Shown: piece after piece, positions 1 through 7,367 of the stretch
Layout of the letters: each line of letters starts with the position of its first letter
How positions within the stretch are numbered: position 1 is the stretch's first letter
Translations under genes and position numbers: made by a program
The notes under the pieces: model-generated
Told to the model about the DNA's origin: nothing
The model's database searches: none
Seen by the model: the letters and a program-made list of their open reading frames with translations, nothing else
Assembly: GCA_024643945.1 (NCBI GenBank)
Contig: JAHELX010000103.1
Coordinates: forward strand, 1-11,373
Direction: 5' to 3'
Source: Anaerolineales bacterium
GTDB lineage: Bacteria; Chloroflexota; Anaerolineae; 4572-78; NAK82
Length of the DNA stretch: 11,373 nt

Positions 1-112
1 CTTGCCTTAACTGCTCCGAAGAGTCCGTACGCGTCTTTTCGAGCGCGGCGAAAAAGTCTCTATCGGCCCGAATGATCTGAATTGTCGTACTTGCAGCCTC
101 ATCTGCGCGCAT
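1..112 (-). CDS. Unidentified protein, N-terminal fragment (runs off left edge)
   Basis: An open frame starts with ATG at 110-112 and reads 37 codons without a stop to the window edge. A perfect AGGAGG lies six bases upstream of the ATG, which makes this start convincing even though the fragment is short. The visible N-terminus (MRADEAASTTIQIIRADRDF...) is hydrophilic and rich in Asp, Glu and Arg, with no signal peptide or membrane segment; I do not recognise the family. It lies 67 nt downstream of ribF on the same strand with no terminator-like hairpin between, so it may be the last visible gene of the nusA-infB-ribF transcript. Confidence 0.6.
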   Translation of the reverse strand, partial: MRADEAASTTIQIIRADRDFFAALEKTRTDSSEQLRQ

Positions 113-118
113 AAGAGA

Positions 119-124
119 CCTCCT
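119..124 (-). promoter_or_regulatory. Shine-Dalgarno site of the left-edge gene
   Basis: Minus-strand AGGAGG with a 6-nt spacer to the ATG at 110-112. It is the best ribosome binding site in the left half of the window and is the main argument that the truncated frame is a real gene. Confidence 0.65.
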
Positions 125-179
125 GTAAGGTGACGGAACATAGGGATGCTCCACTAAGGGTTAGAGAGGACGTTGTTTT

Positions 180-1118
180 TCATACCTGGTCAGGGGATTC
201 CTTTGCCAGTAACTTAGCGGCTCGCTCCGCATCGGACCGGATTTGCGCCACCAACTCATCAAGATTTTCAAATCGTTTTTCGGGGCGCAGGCGTTCTACG
301 AATTCCAACTTTAAATCCAGCCCATACAGGTCACCGTTAAAGTTGAGCAGGTGTGTCTCAACGGTGCGCTCTGCCCCGGCAAAGCTAGGGCGTACGCCGA
401 CGTTGGTAACGGCCGGATGTCGCTCTCCATTCACCCACACAAAACAGGCATAAACGCCATCGGCAGGGATCGCCCGCTCGGGCAATATCGACAGATTGGC
501 GGTGGGGAAGCCAAGCAGCCGACCTCGCTGGGCACCTTGCGTCACCTGCCCTATGAGGCTGGGATAGCGGCCTAACAGGGCTGTCGCCTGCCGGATTTCG
601 CCTCGCATCAACAGGTGGCGAATACGGGTGCTGCTGACCACCTCCCCATCCTGGATGAACGGCTCTACCACATGTACCTCAAAGCCCATTTCCTGTCCCA
701 ATTGTCGTAGCCTGGGGATGTCTCCTTCTCGGTTTCGTCCCAGGGCGAAGTCGGGTCCAACCCATAACTGGCGCATCTTCAGGTGTGTGACCAATTGGCT
801 GACGAATTCGGCCGCCGAGGTCTGGGCCGTTTCTCGGGTGAAGGGGAGGATGGCTGTCAAATCGAGGCCGATAGCATCCAGGAGGGTGATCTTCTGGGCC
901 GGTGTGGTCAGATAGCGGATGGACAGGTGCGGTGCCAGTACAGCTTTAGGCTGGGGATAGAAGGTCACCAGCGCCGTATAATAACCTAGTTGATTGGCGA
1001 CTTCCTTCATACGCCCCAGCAAGTGCCGGTGGCCGATGTGAACGCCGTCATATGAGCCAACCGTCACCACTGAAGGGCCGTGAAGTTTGGCTTGTGTAAG
1101 ATCATCAATCACCTGCAT
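180..1118 (-). CDS. ribF: Bifunctional riboflavin kinase / FAD synthetase RibF
   Basis: Cytoplasmic enzyme that phosphorylates riboflavin to FMN and adenylylates FMN to FAD. The 312-residue protein has the usual family length. The N-terminal nucleotidyltransferase half shows GSYDGVHIGH (residues 21-30, the HxGH signature), WVGPDFALGRNREGD (about 119-133) and SSTRIR (162-167). The C-terminal flavokinase half shows GRLLGFPTANL (199-209), NVGVRPSF (239-246) and ETHLLNF with the probable catalytic Glu255. Both activities therefore look intact. It starts at ATG with only a weak ribosome binding site, 22 nt after truB, which suggests translational coupling. A ribF at the end of the nusA-infB-truB operon is a common arrangement in bacteria. 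Confidence 0.96.
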   Translation of the reverse strand: MQVIDDLTQAKLHGPSVVTVGSYDGVHIGHRHLLGRMKEVANQLGYYTALVTFYPQPKAVLAPHLSIRYLTTPAQKITLLDAIGLDLTAILPFTRETAQTSAAEFVSQLVTHLKMRQLWVGPDFALGRNREGDIPRLRQLGQEMGFEVHVVEPFIQDGEVVSSTRIRHLLMRGEIRQATALLGRYPSLIGQVTQGAQRGRLLGFPTANLSILPERAIPADGVYACFVWVNGERHPAVTNVGVRPSFAGAERTVETHLLNFNGDLYGLDLKLEFVERLRPEKRFENLDELVAQIRSDAERAAKLLAKESPDQV

Positions 1119-1140
1119 AAGAAATCTCAGATCTCGAGAC

Positions 1141-2061
1141 TCAAGTATTCAAGGCTTTGCTGAAGACCTTTTTAGGCTGCCAGTAGCTGGGCTTGCGCGA
1201 CGGCTGTAGCAGAGCCACCATGTTGCCATCGGGCGCGTAGGCACGCACCAGCGACGTCTGGTGTCTCCCGTCCAGGAGGATGGCCTGCCCGTGGATCACC
1301 TGCTGGGCCAGATCAGCCGATAGATCCACCCGATCGAAGTCTTGCAGGGCGGCATCGAGCGGGTGCAAGAGGTGAACCCAGTCTCCCGCTTCCACTTCCC
1401 TTTGCAAGTCATCCAGCGTGATGGCGTCTTCCAGTCGCCACTTACCACTGGCCAGACGGGTCAGCGCCGAAAGGTGTCCACCTACCCCTAACATCTGACC
1501 CAGGTCGTGGGCCAGAGACCGGACATAGGTCCCGGGCGAACAGGTTACGTCGAGGGTCAGGTGAGGTGGGTTCCAGGCGACCAGATCCAGCCTATCTATT
1601 TCGACCGTGCGGGGTGGAGCTTGAACCGCAATGCCGCGCCGGGCCAGTTCGTACAGTCGTTGGCCCTTCTGCCGGATGGCAGAGTAAGGCGGGGGGACCT
1701 GCTGAATGACTCCCTGAAAGGCAGCCAGCGCATCAACTATTTGGTCTTGGGACAAATGGAATGATTCGACCGATTGGGTCACAGTCCCGTCGGCGTCGTA
1801 GGTATCTGTCGAGACGCCGAAGCGGACGACGGCTCGATATCGCTTTCGCCCCGCCATCAAATATTCGGCCACGCGGGTCGCCTGCCCCAGACAAAGCAAA
1901 AGCACGCCGGTTGCCATAGGGTCCAGCGTGCCAGCATGGCCCACTTTTCGCTGACCAGTCAGCCGGCGCACGCGCAGCACCACGTCGTGCGAAGTCATGT
2001 CAGCCGGCTTGTTAACGTTCAGGATGCCGCTGCCGGCCAAGCCCATTGACCTGGGACTCAT
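1141..2061 (-). CDS. truB: tRNA pseudouridine(55) synthase TruB
   Basis: Isomerises U55 in the T-psi-C loop of tRNAs. The 306-residue protein opens with GILNVNKPADMTSHDVV (about 12-28) and the hallmark KVGHAGTLDPMATGVL (about 39-54), in which Asp47 is the catalytic aspartate by homology with Asp48 of the E. coli enzyme. The family's KRYRAVVRFG, PPPYSAIRQKGQRLYELAR and CSPGTYVRSLAHDLG blocks follow, then a poorly conserved C-terminal part ending near VFSKALNT that would be the PUA-like RNA-binding region. Its ATG overlaps the rbfA stop codon as ATGA, the classic sign of coupled translation. Confidence 0.96.
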   Translation of the reverse strand: MSPRSMGLAGSGILNVNKPADMTSHDVVLRVRRLTGQRKVGHAGTLDPMATGVLLLCLGQATRVAEYLMAGRKRYRAVVRFGVSTDTYDADGTVTQSVESFHLSQDQIVDALAAFQGVIQQVPPPYSAIRQKGQRLYELARRGIAVQAPPRTVEIDRLDLVAWNPPHLTLDVTCSPGTYVRSLAHDLGQMLGVGGHLSALTRLASGKWRLEDAITLDDLQREVEAGDWVHLLHPLDAALQDFDRVDLSADLAQQVIHGQAILLDGRHQTSLVRAYAPDGNMVALLQPSRKPSYWQPKKVFSKALNT

Positions 2062-2429
2062 TCGATGTCCCCCTCATCTTCAAGGGTTTCGTCGTGGAGT
2101 GAATCCAGCAAGCGGTCAATGCGAAAGCCTCGCTCTAGAGAGTCATCTATCCGGAAGTCCAGCTCCGGTGTGTACCGCAAGGACAAAGAGGCGCCGAGTT
2201 CATGGCGAAAGAAGCTGGTGGCATGTCTGAGGCTTGCCAGGGACTGTTTGACGTCCTCATCGTTGCCCAAAACGCTCACATAGACGTGGGCCACACGCAG
2301 GTCTGGGCTGACTTCTACGTCAGTGACGGTCACAAATCCGAGGCGAGGATCATGCGCCCTCTGCTCAATGAGTAGGCTGATTTCCTGGTGTAAAAGTTCT
2401 GCTACTCGTCGCTGTCGTCTGGTGGCCAC
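2058..2429 (-). CDS. rbfA: 30S ribosome-binding factor RbfA
   Basis: Cold-shock-associated assembly factor that binds the immature 30S subunit near the 5' helix of 16S rRNA. At 123 residues it has the normal size of a single KH-like domain. Recognisable blocks are RRQRRVAELLHQEIS at the N-terminus, DPRLGFVTVTDVEVSPDL (about 27-44), AHVYVSV, and the C-terminal LRYTPELDFRIDDSLERG. Translation starts at GTG (2427-2429) with AAAGGA about 7 nt upstream; no ATG fits. The stop overlaps the truB start by 4 nt, and infB ends 47 nt upstream. Infb-rbfA-truB order is widely conserved, which supports the call. Confidence 0.95.
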   Translation of the reverse strand: MATRRQRRVAELLHQEISLLIEQRAHDPRLGFVTVTDVEVSPDLRVAHVYVSVLGNDEDVKQSLASLRHATSFFRHELGASLSLRYTPELDFRIDDSLERGFRIDRLLDSLHDETLEDEGDIE

Positions 2430-2476
2430 CTATAGGTCCTTTACACTGGGTGCGGAATCAGGTCAGGCGTCGAGAA

Positions 2477-4300
2477 TCAACTCACCTGTTCTTTCTTGTA
2501 AAATTCGATGATGTCTCCTTCCTGAAAGTCATTGAAGCCTTCGAGGCCAATGCCGCACTCATAGCCGGTGCCCACCTCACGCACGTCTTCAGTGAAGCGC
2601 TTGAGCGAGTTGACCTTGCCTTCGTAAATATAATCCCCGTTTCGGCGGATTCGGGCCAATGCGTTACGCGTCACCTGACCATCAAGCACGTAAGAGCCGG
2701 CGATATTTCCCTTGCGTGGGATCTTGAAAACAGCCCGCACCTGGGCATGACCCATGACCACATCCTGGTAAGTCGGTTCTAACAGGCCCTTGAGAGCCTT
2801 GTCGATGTCGTCAATCAGTTTGTATATAATGTCATAGAGCCGCACGTCCACACTGTCAGCATCGGCCAGACGTTGAGCGGCGGCGTCAATCCCCACCTGG
2901 AAACCGACGACGATGGCCGAGGAGGCAACTGCCAGCATGATGTCGGACTCAGAGATGTTGCCGGTGCCCTGTCGCAAGATGCGCACTTTCAGATCCTCGT
3001 TTCCCAGCTCTTGTAGCGACTTGACGACGGGATCAATACTGCCCTGAACGTCGGCTTTAAGCACCAGGTTGAGCTCTTTCACTTCACCCAATTGCATGCG
3101 CTGGTAAATATCCTCAAGGCTGATGGTACGGCGTGGTTTCTGGCCGGTTTCACGGCGTGCTCCCGCGCGCTCACTTACTATTTCGCGGGCGGCCCGCTCC
3201 GACTCAACCACCTCAAAAGAGTCGCCAGCCGTGGGCACTTCGGGAAAACCGAGGATGGCCACGGGGGCCGATGGCCCGGCTTCCTTCACCCGTTCGCCTC
3301 GGTCATTGAACATGGCCCGAACTTTGCCATATTTCTCGCCGATGACGACGATATTGCCAACACGCAATGTGCCATTCTGAACGAGCAGAGTGGCAGTCAC
3401 TCCGCGCCGATCATCCAGTTCGCCTTCGATGACGGTGCCTTGGGCGAGGTGGTTGGGGTTAGCTTTCAGCTCGGCGACTTCGGTGACCAGCAAGATGTTC
3501 TCCAGCAGGTCGTCAATGCCCTGTCGTTGCTTGGCTGAGAGGAGCACGCAGATTACATCACCCCCCCAAGCTTCCACCACCAGGCCCACATCAGCCAATT
3601 CTTGCTTCACTCGATCGGGGTGGGCGTTGGCTTTGTCAATTTTATTGAGAGCGACCATGATGGGCACCTGGGCCGCCCGCGCGTGGTCAATCGCCTCCCT
3701 GGTTTGGGGCATTACACCGTCGTCGGCGGCCACTACCAGGATCACCAGGTCGGTAACCTGGGCGCCACGAGCACGCATCGCCGTAAATGCTTCGTGTCCT
3801 GGCGTGTCCAGAAAGGTGATCTTACGTCCTGCCACATCCACCTGATAGGCGCCGATGTGTTGCGTGATCCCGCCGGCCTCACCGGCTACTACGTTGGTTT
3901 CGCGGATGGCGTCGAGCAGGGTAGTCTTGCCATGATCCACATGGCCGAGCACAGTCACCACTGGCGGACGAGGTTTCAATTTGCTGGGGTCTTCGCCAGC
4001 AATGAAACGGTCTCGCAAGGGCACCACTTCTTCCGGGACTGGCGCTTCTTCTTCTTCCCGCGTTTCGGGCACAATCTCGAAGCCCATTTCGGTGCCCACA
4101 ATGGCTGCGGTGTCGAAATCAATTTGTTGGTTGATGTTGGCCATAATGCCATTGCTCATCAACTCCTTGATGACGTCGATAGGACTGACCTGCATCAAGG
4201 CAGCCAATTCGCGTACGGTGAGGGCTGGCGGCACCTGAATCGTTCGATCTTCCGCATTCTGCGGACGTTTTGTTGTTTGTTTAGTCTGTTCTACAGCCAT
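2477..4300 (-). CDS. infB: Translation initiation factor IF-2
   Basis: GTPase that places initiator fMet-tRNA on the 30S subunit and promotes 50S joining. From the ATG at 4298-4300 the protein has 607 residues, a short IF2 lacking the long charged N-terminus of the E. coli form. An IF2-N domain lies at about 23-73 ([20 protein letters not shown]). The G domain shows G1 GHVDHGKT (119-126), switch [11 protein letters not shown] (143-152), G3 DTPGH (165-169), G4 NKID (219-222) and G5 SAK (255-257). Domains II, III, C1 and C2 follow, ending in [24 protein letters not shown] two codons further upstream (4304-4306) is open, but the GAAGGGGG site at 4309-4316 sits 8 nt from the ATG and only 2 nt from that GTG, so I choose the ATG. 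Confidence 0.97.
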   Translation of the reverse strand: MAVEQTKQTTKRPQNAEDRTIQVPPALTVRELAALMQVSPIDVIKELMSNGIMANINQQIDFDTAAIVGTEMGFEIVPETREEEEAPVPEEVVPLRDRFIAGEDPSKLKPRPPVVTVLGHVDHGKTTLLDAIRETNVVAGEAGGITQHIGAYQVDVAGRKITFLDTPGHEAFTAMRARGAQVTDLVILVVAADDGVMPQTREAIDHARAAQVPIMVALNKIDKANAHPDRVKQELADVGLVVEAWGGDVICVLLSAKQRQGIDDLLENILLVTEVAELKANPNHLAQGTVIEGELDDRRGVTATLLVQNGTLRVGNIVVIGEKYGKVRAMFNDRGERVKEAGPSAPVAILGFPEVPTAGDSFEVVESERAAREIVSERAGARRETGQKPRRTISLEDIYQRMQLGEVKELNLVLKADVQGSIDPVVKSLQELGNEDLKVRILRQGTGNISESDIMLAVASSAIVVGFQVGIDAAAQRLADADSVDVRLYDIIYKLIDDIDKALKGLLEPTYQDVVMGHAQVRAVFKIPRKGNIAGSYVLDGQVTRNALARIRRNGDYIYEGKVNSLKRFTEDVREVGTGYECGIGLEGFNDFQEGDIIEFYKKEQVS

Positions 4301-4308
4301 TTGCACAA

Positions 4309-4316
4309 CCCCCTTC
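4309..4316 (-). promoter_or_regulatory. infB ribosome binding site
   Basis: Minus-strand GAAGGGGG. Its 8-nt spacing to the ATG at 4298-4300 decides the start of infB against the nearby in-frame GTG. Confidence 0.6.
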
Positions 4317-4341
4317 TATAACTCACAGATAAGGTCTGACA

Positions 4342-4383
4342 ATTGGCTCCTTCATAAAGGATAAAAGAAAGAAGAAAGCCAAT
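4342..4383 (-). repeat. Inverted repeat just upstream of infB
   Basis: Perfect 7-bp arms ATTGGCT (4342-4348) and AGCCAAT (4377-4383) enclose a 28-nt loop that is pyrimidine-rich on the minus strand. The structure would sit about 25 nt before the infB ribosome binding site and directly abuts a 6-bp hairpin at 4385-4400. It could affect infB translation, but arms this short can arise by chance. Confidence 0.35.
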
Positions 4384-4488
4384 CTCTTGTCACTACAAGA
4401 CATCTTTGCCACCTGGGCACTGGCAGTCTCGCACCGAGGCGCGCACTACCATAGCGCAGCCCAATTAATGGTTACACTCGTTTCTCCC

Positions 4489-4568
4489 AAGGGGAGCTCC
4501 AAATGAACCCAGAATATGAATGTAGCGAGCATCAGTGCAGGAGGCCAGCACACCTGGAGCTCCCCCTT
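4489..4568. repeat. 13-bp inverted repeat with GGAGCTCC cores
   Basis: Arms AAGGGGAGCTCCA (4489-4501) and TGGAGCTCCCCCTT (4555-4568) are complementary over 13 bp with one extra C bulged in the second arm; 53 nt lie between them. Each arm contains the 8-bp palindrome GGAGCTCC (4493-4500 and 4556-4563), so each could also bind a dimeric protein or the two could pair. This is the longest pairing in the ylxR-infB gap. No direct repeats flank it as would be expected of a transposed element. Confidence 0.5.
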
Positions 4569-4751
4569 TAGAGGAAGAGCCAACAGGCTGACAGGCCAAA
4601 ACCGAGGATTGGAGAGGGGAAGTTAGAGGCAAAAACAATGGGGCAAACGGCTGGCGGTTATGTGCCTCAAATGCTCATTGCTTCCCCTCCCGCCAATAGG
4701 CATGAGCCTGTCCTGTTCACTTTTGTGCTGCTCCTTCACGATGTTCCCTTG

Positions 4752-4778
4752 GTGCCACATACCCACGGTGTATGGCAC
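4752..4778. repeat. Hairpin 3' of ylxR
   Basis: Arms GTGCCACATAC (4752-4762) and GTATGGCAC (4770-4778) form a 9-bp stem with a 2-nt bulge and a 7-nt loop. No T-run follows on either strand, so it does not look like an intrinsic terminator; it could be part of a leader RNA for infB. Confidence 0.4.
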
Positions 4779-4828
4779 GCGATCGGAGCCCCTTGCTGTG
4801 ATCCATCCTTCCTCAGGTGTTAAGGCAT

Positions 4829-5149
4829 TTAATCATTCGCATCCGTTGACGCGATAGCTGGCAATTGTTGGGCATAGTCGAGCAGAGCGGTCCGGTCTGT
4901 CTCAGACAAATTCACTTTTAATGCGTGAGCCAGCGGACTATTCGTGGCATTTCGTGTCTGACCCACTCCTTTTTCCCAGCATGCCCGGTCTCGGCAAAGG
5001 TATGCGCCGCGTCCATGGGTTTTGCCGGTCTCATCCACATAGACTTTGCCGTCGGGTGCACGCACAACGCGGATCAGCTCCCGCTTAGATTTCACCTGGC
5101 GGCAAGCCACGCAGGTCCTCTGCGGCACATGTTTACGTGTCATGGCCAT
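4829..5149 (-). CDS. rnpM: YlxR/RnpM family RNA-binding protein (RNase P modulator)
   Basis: Small RNA-binding protein of the YlxR family; the B. subtilis member has been described as an RNase P modulator, RnpM. The 106-residue protein shows the signature PQRTCVACR (9-17) and the GRGAYLC block (46-52). Cysteines 13, 16, 52 and 57 form a C-x2-C / C-x4-C set that could bind a metal, though this is inference. The C-terminal half after residue 65 is weakly conserved. It starts 15 nt after the nusA stop with a poor ribosome binding site, so translation is probably coupled to nusA. A second ATG two codons in (5141-5143) is an alternative start. Confidence 0.93.
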   Translation of the reverse strand: MAMTRKHVPQRTCVACRQVKSKRELIRVVRAPDGKVYVDETGKTHGRGAYLCRDRACWEKGVGQTRNATNSPLAHALKVNLSETDRTALLDYAQQLPAIASTDAND

Positions 5150-5164
5150 CTCGTGCCAGTTCTA

Positions 5165-6958
5165 TTAGTACTCCTCCCAATCCTCCCGTCGCCGGCCCGG
5201 CTTGCGTTGCCGACGGGATACGACTTCGCCCAGATCCTCGTCGAAGACGAGCTGGCGCTTCTTACGTCGGCTCTTTTTCTTGGCCTGGCGACGCTTCGAA
5301 ACATCTTCGTCTTCCTCTTCGTCTCCTTCTACCCACTCGAGATAGAGGTCCGACTCAGGTTGTTCCTCTGGTGGTTCTGGCTCAATTTCGACTTCGGGGA
5401 CTGCCTCTGCCTCAGCGGAATCCTCACGGGCGTCGGCAACCGTTTCAACCACTTCTGGCGCCACACTTTCCTCAGCCTCGATCGGCTCCGCTTCAATAAC
5501 CTCGGTAGGGGCGACTTCAGTTGTTAGAGCTTCCACTGCCGCTTCTTCTTCTGTCAGCGGTTCTTCGGCCACCACTCCTTCTGGCTCGACTTCGGCATCT
5601 TCGAGGACCTTATCCTTGGCAGCCAGCAATGCTTCGGCTTTAGCCAGCAAGTCGACTGTTTCTGTCTCTGTTAAAGTTGGCTCAAGTTCGGCCGTTTCTG
5701 TCTCAGCCTGCGCTTGGGCAGAAGCGCGCTCCATCTCTAGAACTGCTTCTGCCTGATCGACGACTTGAATGGCCTGACTGAGCGCCTGCAATTCGCCGTC
5801 GGAAAGGGCAACGCCCTCCTTCTCTTTAAGTATCTCTTCGGCAATGCTCAGAATGTCTCGGGCTTGGTCTGTAGCCTGACGGACAGGTTCCTGTTCGAAG
5901 GCCTTGCGCAGAGCCTCTTCGGCGGCTTCTGTGGCGCTTTTTATATCGATTCGCCACCCAGTCAGCTTGGCTGCCAGCCGAGCATTTTGCCCCTCTTTGC
6001 CAATAGCCAACGACAGTTGCTTATCGGGGACAACTACAGCGGCTGTTCTGCCATCATTGTCGTCTTGAAGTATGACGTTGAGCACTTTGGCCGGGCTCAA
6101 GCCGTTGGCGATAAACGTAGCAACGTCGGGGCTCCATTGCACTACGTCAATCTTCTCACCATTCAACTCATTGACGATGCTCTGGATGCGTACGCCCCGC
6201 ATTCCCACACATGACCCAACCGGGTCAACGCCGTCTTGCAGAGCAGCCACAGCTACCTTGGACCGGTAGCCAGCCTCGCGGGCGATAGATTTAATCTCCA
6301 CAGTGCCGTTGTAAATCTCGGGCACCTCCAGTTCAAGCAGCCGGCGCAGCATATTGCGATGCGTACGCGAAATAATAATCGCTGGCCCCCGGCTTGTCTT
6401 TTGCACTTCCGACACGTAGGCGCGCAACCGCTGTCCAATGCTGTAGCGCTCGGTGGGAATCTGTTCGCTGCGAGGCAGAATCGCCTCGACCTTGCCCAGG
6501 CTAAGCGTTACCTGATGGGGTTCGATGCTTTGCACTGTGCCATTGATGATCTCGCCTTCGCGCTCGACGTAAGAGTTGTAAAGCGAGTCACGCTCGGCCT
6601 CGCGGATGCGTTGCAAGATGACCTGTTTGGCAGTTTGCGCGGCAATACGGCCAAAATCGGCCGGGGTCGTTTCAATGTGAACCACATCGCCTATAGTCGC
6701 CTCAGGGTTATATTTGCGAGCTTCTTCCAGGGTGAGTTCCGACTTGTTGTCAATAACTTCGACCGCTACCTCTTTTTCGACGAAAATCATGGCTATACCC
6801 GTCTCGGGGTCGATCTTGGCCGTGATCGTTTGCGCCGCGCCGAAATTGCGCTTGTAGGCAGAGATCAGTGCCGCCTCAATTGCCTCCAGCACCACATCTC
6901 TGGAAAGTTGCCGTTCGTGGCATACCTGGTTGATAGCGCTTATAAACTCTTTGTTCAC
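5165..6958 (-). CDS. nusA: Transcription elongation/termination factor NusA with long acidic C-terminal tail
   Basis: Binds RNA polymerase and nascent RNA and modulates pausing, termination and antitermination. The 597-residue protein has the NusA N-terminal domain (about 1-126, with [20 protein letters not shown]), an S1 domain (about 134-200), KH1 (about 201-277, loop GMRG 252-255) and KH2 (about 278-345, loop GKEG 320-323). The canonical core ends near 345. The other 250 residues are a lineage-type extension: a predicted helical part, an acidic stretch (about 415-552), a basic cluster (555-569), [10 protein letters not shown] (571-580) and a second basic cluster (582-591). There are no E. 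coli-type acidic repeat domains. Translation starts at GTG (6956-6958), with AGGAGG 12 nt upstream; an in-frame ATT would give 9-nt spacing but is a rare start. Confidence 0.96.
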   Translation of the reverse strand: MNKEFISAINQVCHERQLSRDVVLEAIEAALISAYKRNFGAAQTITAKIDPETGIAMIFVEKEVAVEVIDNKSELTLEEARKYNPEATIGDVVHIETTPADFGRIAAQTAKQVILQRIREAERDSLYNSYVEREGEIINGTVQSIEPHQVTLSLGKVEAILPRSEQIPTERYSIGQRLRAYVSEVQKTSRGPAIIISRTHRNMLRRLLELEVPEIYNGTVEIKSIAREAGYRSKVAVAALQDGVDPVGSCVGMRGVRIQSIVNELNGEKIDVVQWSPDVATFIANGLSPAKVLNVILQDDNDGRTAAVVVPDKQLSLAIGKEGQNARLAAKLTGWRIDIKSATEAAEEALRKAFEQEPVRQATDQARDILSIAEEILKEKEGVALSDGELQALSQAIQVVDQAEAVLEMERASAQAQAETETAELEPTLTETETVDLLAKAEALLAAKDKVLEDAEVEPEGVVAEEPLTEEEAAVEALTTEVAPTEVIEAEPIEAEESVAPEVVETVADAREDSAEAEAVPEVEIEPEPPEEQPESDLYLEWVEGDEEEDEDVSKRRQAKKKSRRKKRQLVFDEDLGEVVSRRQRKPGRRREDWEEY

Positions 6959-6970
6959 AATATCTTTGAG

Positions 6971-6976
6971 CCTCCT
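6971..6976 (-). promoter_or_regulatory. nusA ribosome binding site
   Basis: Perfect minus-strand AGGAGG, 12 nt before the GTG start and 9 nt before an in-frame ATT codon (6959-6961). The long spacing to GTG is somewhat unusual. Confidence 0.55.
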
Positions 6977-7069
6977 ACCTTCATCGGCTCCCTTCTCTTA
7001 TTCAAGAAATGCCTTCAATGTAGCAGGATACCGAGTAACATCTATAATGGTTGGCCGGTTAATATGAAG

Positions 7070-7093
7070 AAAAGTGGGAAAATGCCCACTTTT
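7070..7093 (-). terminator. Intrinsic-terminator-like hairpin in the nusA leader (possible attenuator)
   Basis: Read on the minus strand, AAAAGTGGG (7093-7085) pairs over 9 bp with CCCACTTTT (7078-7070) around a 6-nt loop, and the U-rich run TTTTCTTC follows. The GC core is only five pairs, so termination would be partial. It lies about 30-50 nt after the predicted nusA transcription start and about 110 nt before the gene. An outer stem TGGTTG/CAACCA (7101-7106 with 7048-7053) can enclose it. Because the product is itself a termination factor, autogenous attenuation is an attractive inference. Confidence 0.45.
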
Positions 7094-7128
7094 TCACAGT
7101 CAACCAATCCTATCTGCGTGCCAAGGAT

Positions 7129-7157
7129 ATTATACCACGAACACACTGGCGTTGCAA
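7129..7157 (-). promoter_or_regulatory. Sigma-70-type promoter of the nusA operon
   Basis: On the minus strand, TTGCAA (7152-7157) and a perfect TATAAT (7129-7134) are separated by exactly 17 bp, with an extended -10 TGG directly before the hexamer. The start would be near 7122, leaving a leader of about 165 nt before nusA. This is the strongest promoter-like sequence in the window and implies that nusA is the first gene of the operon here. Confidence 0.7.
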
Positions 7158-7176
7158 ATCCAAAATCCGTTGTAGA

Positions 7177-7196
7177 GCAACCCTCCCGCAGGTTGC
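7177..7196. repeat. Inverted repeat upstream of the nusA promoter
   Basis: GCAACC (7177-7182) and GGTTGC (7191-7196) form a 6-bp palindromic pair around 8 nt. It lies 19 bp upstream of the nusA -35 element and could be an operator or a small repeat-family member. No T-run follows, so it is not a terminator. Confidence 0.3.
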
Positions 7197-7233
7197 ATTG
7201 AGTGGGTATTCTGCTTTGGCGTTTCCCAAACCT

Positions 7234-7277
7234 GCCCCGTGGGGGGCTTTCCCCTGTGCAGCCCCGTGGGGGGGCTT
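7234..7277. repeat. Two tandem copies of a G-rich palindromic repeat
   Basis: GCCCCGT-G6-CTT (7234-7249) and GCCCCGT-G7-CTT (7261-7277) are direct repeats with a 27-nt period, differing by one G. Each copy can fold on itself (GCCCC against GGGGC). The spacer TTCCCCTGTGCA lies between them. The plus strand carries two long G-runs and further GGG triplets at about 7283, 7292 and 7301. The element lies between the divergent nusA and histidine kinase promoters. Confidence 0.55.
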
Positions 7278-7338
7278 CGCTCGGGACCATTGGGCGCTCC
7301 GGGAGGTTGAGCAGTTACGTTGTAGGACCATTTGCCTC

Positions 7339-7367
7339 TTGCATCGCCCAGGGGAAGATGTTACAAT
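7339..7367 (+). promoter_or_regulatory. Probable promoter of the GAF histidine kinase gene
   Basis: TTGCAT (7339-7344), a 17-bp spacer and TACAAT (7362-7367) preceded by TGT, giving an extended -10. The -35 matches consensus at only three positions. The start would be near 7374, about 36 nt before the GTG start. Confidence 0.5.

Larger units (their letters stand above)
4317..4828 (-). other. Structured non-coding stretch between ylxR and infB (possible leader RNA)
   Basis: About 520 nt without a convincing gene inside an otherwise compact operon. On the minus strand the longest open stretches are roughly 70 and 58 codons. They have no supported start, and their translations resemble nothing I know, including the L7Ae-like YlxQ expected here. 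Local inverted repeats on the minus strand, from ylxR towards infB, are 4752-4778, 4489-4568, 4428-4438 (CTCG-cac-CGAG), 4407-4425 (TGCCA/TGGCA), 4385-4400 (TCTTGT-loop-ACAAGA) and 4342-4383. I see no good promoter, no tRNA signature and no RNase P, tmRNA or SRP core motifs. It may be a long 5' leader controlling infB, an unrecognised ncRNA, or decayed DNA. Confidence 0.45.

Noticed and set aside
4740..4830. TGGCACC on the minus strand near 4751-4757, resembling the TGGNACC core of a T-box riboswitch
   Set aside because: The surrounding consensus (AGGGTGGNACCGCG), a specifier stem and a downstream aminoacyl-tRNA synthetase or amino acid gene are all missing; a chance match is likely.
4600..4831. 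Open stretch of about 70 codons on the minus strand directly after ylxR, and a 61-codon plus-strand frame at 4638-4823
   Set aside because: The minus-strand stretch has no start with a sensible ribosome binding site, and neither translation resembles any family I know, including YlxQ. The plus-strand frame opposes the operon.
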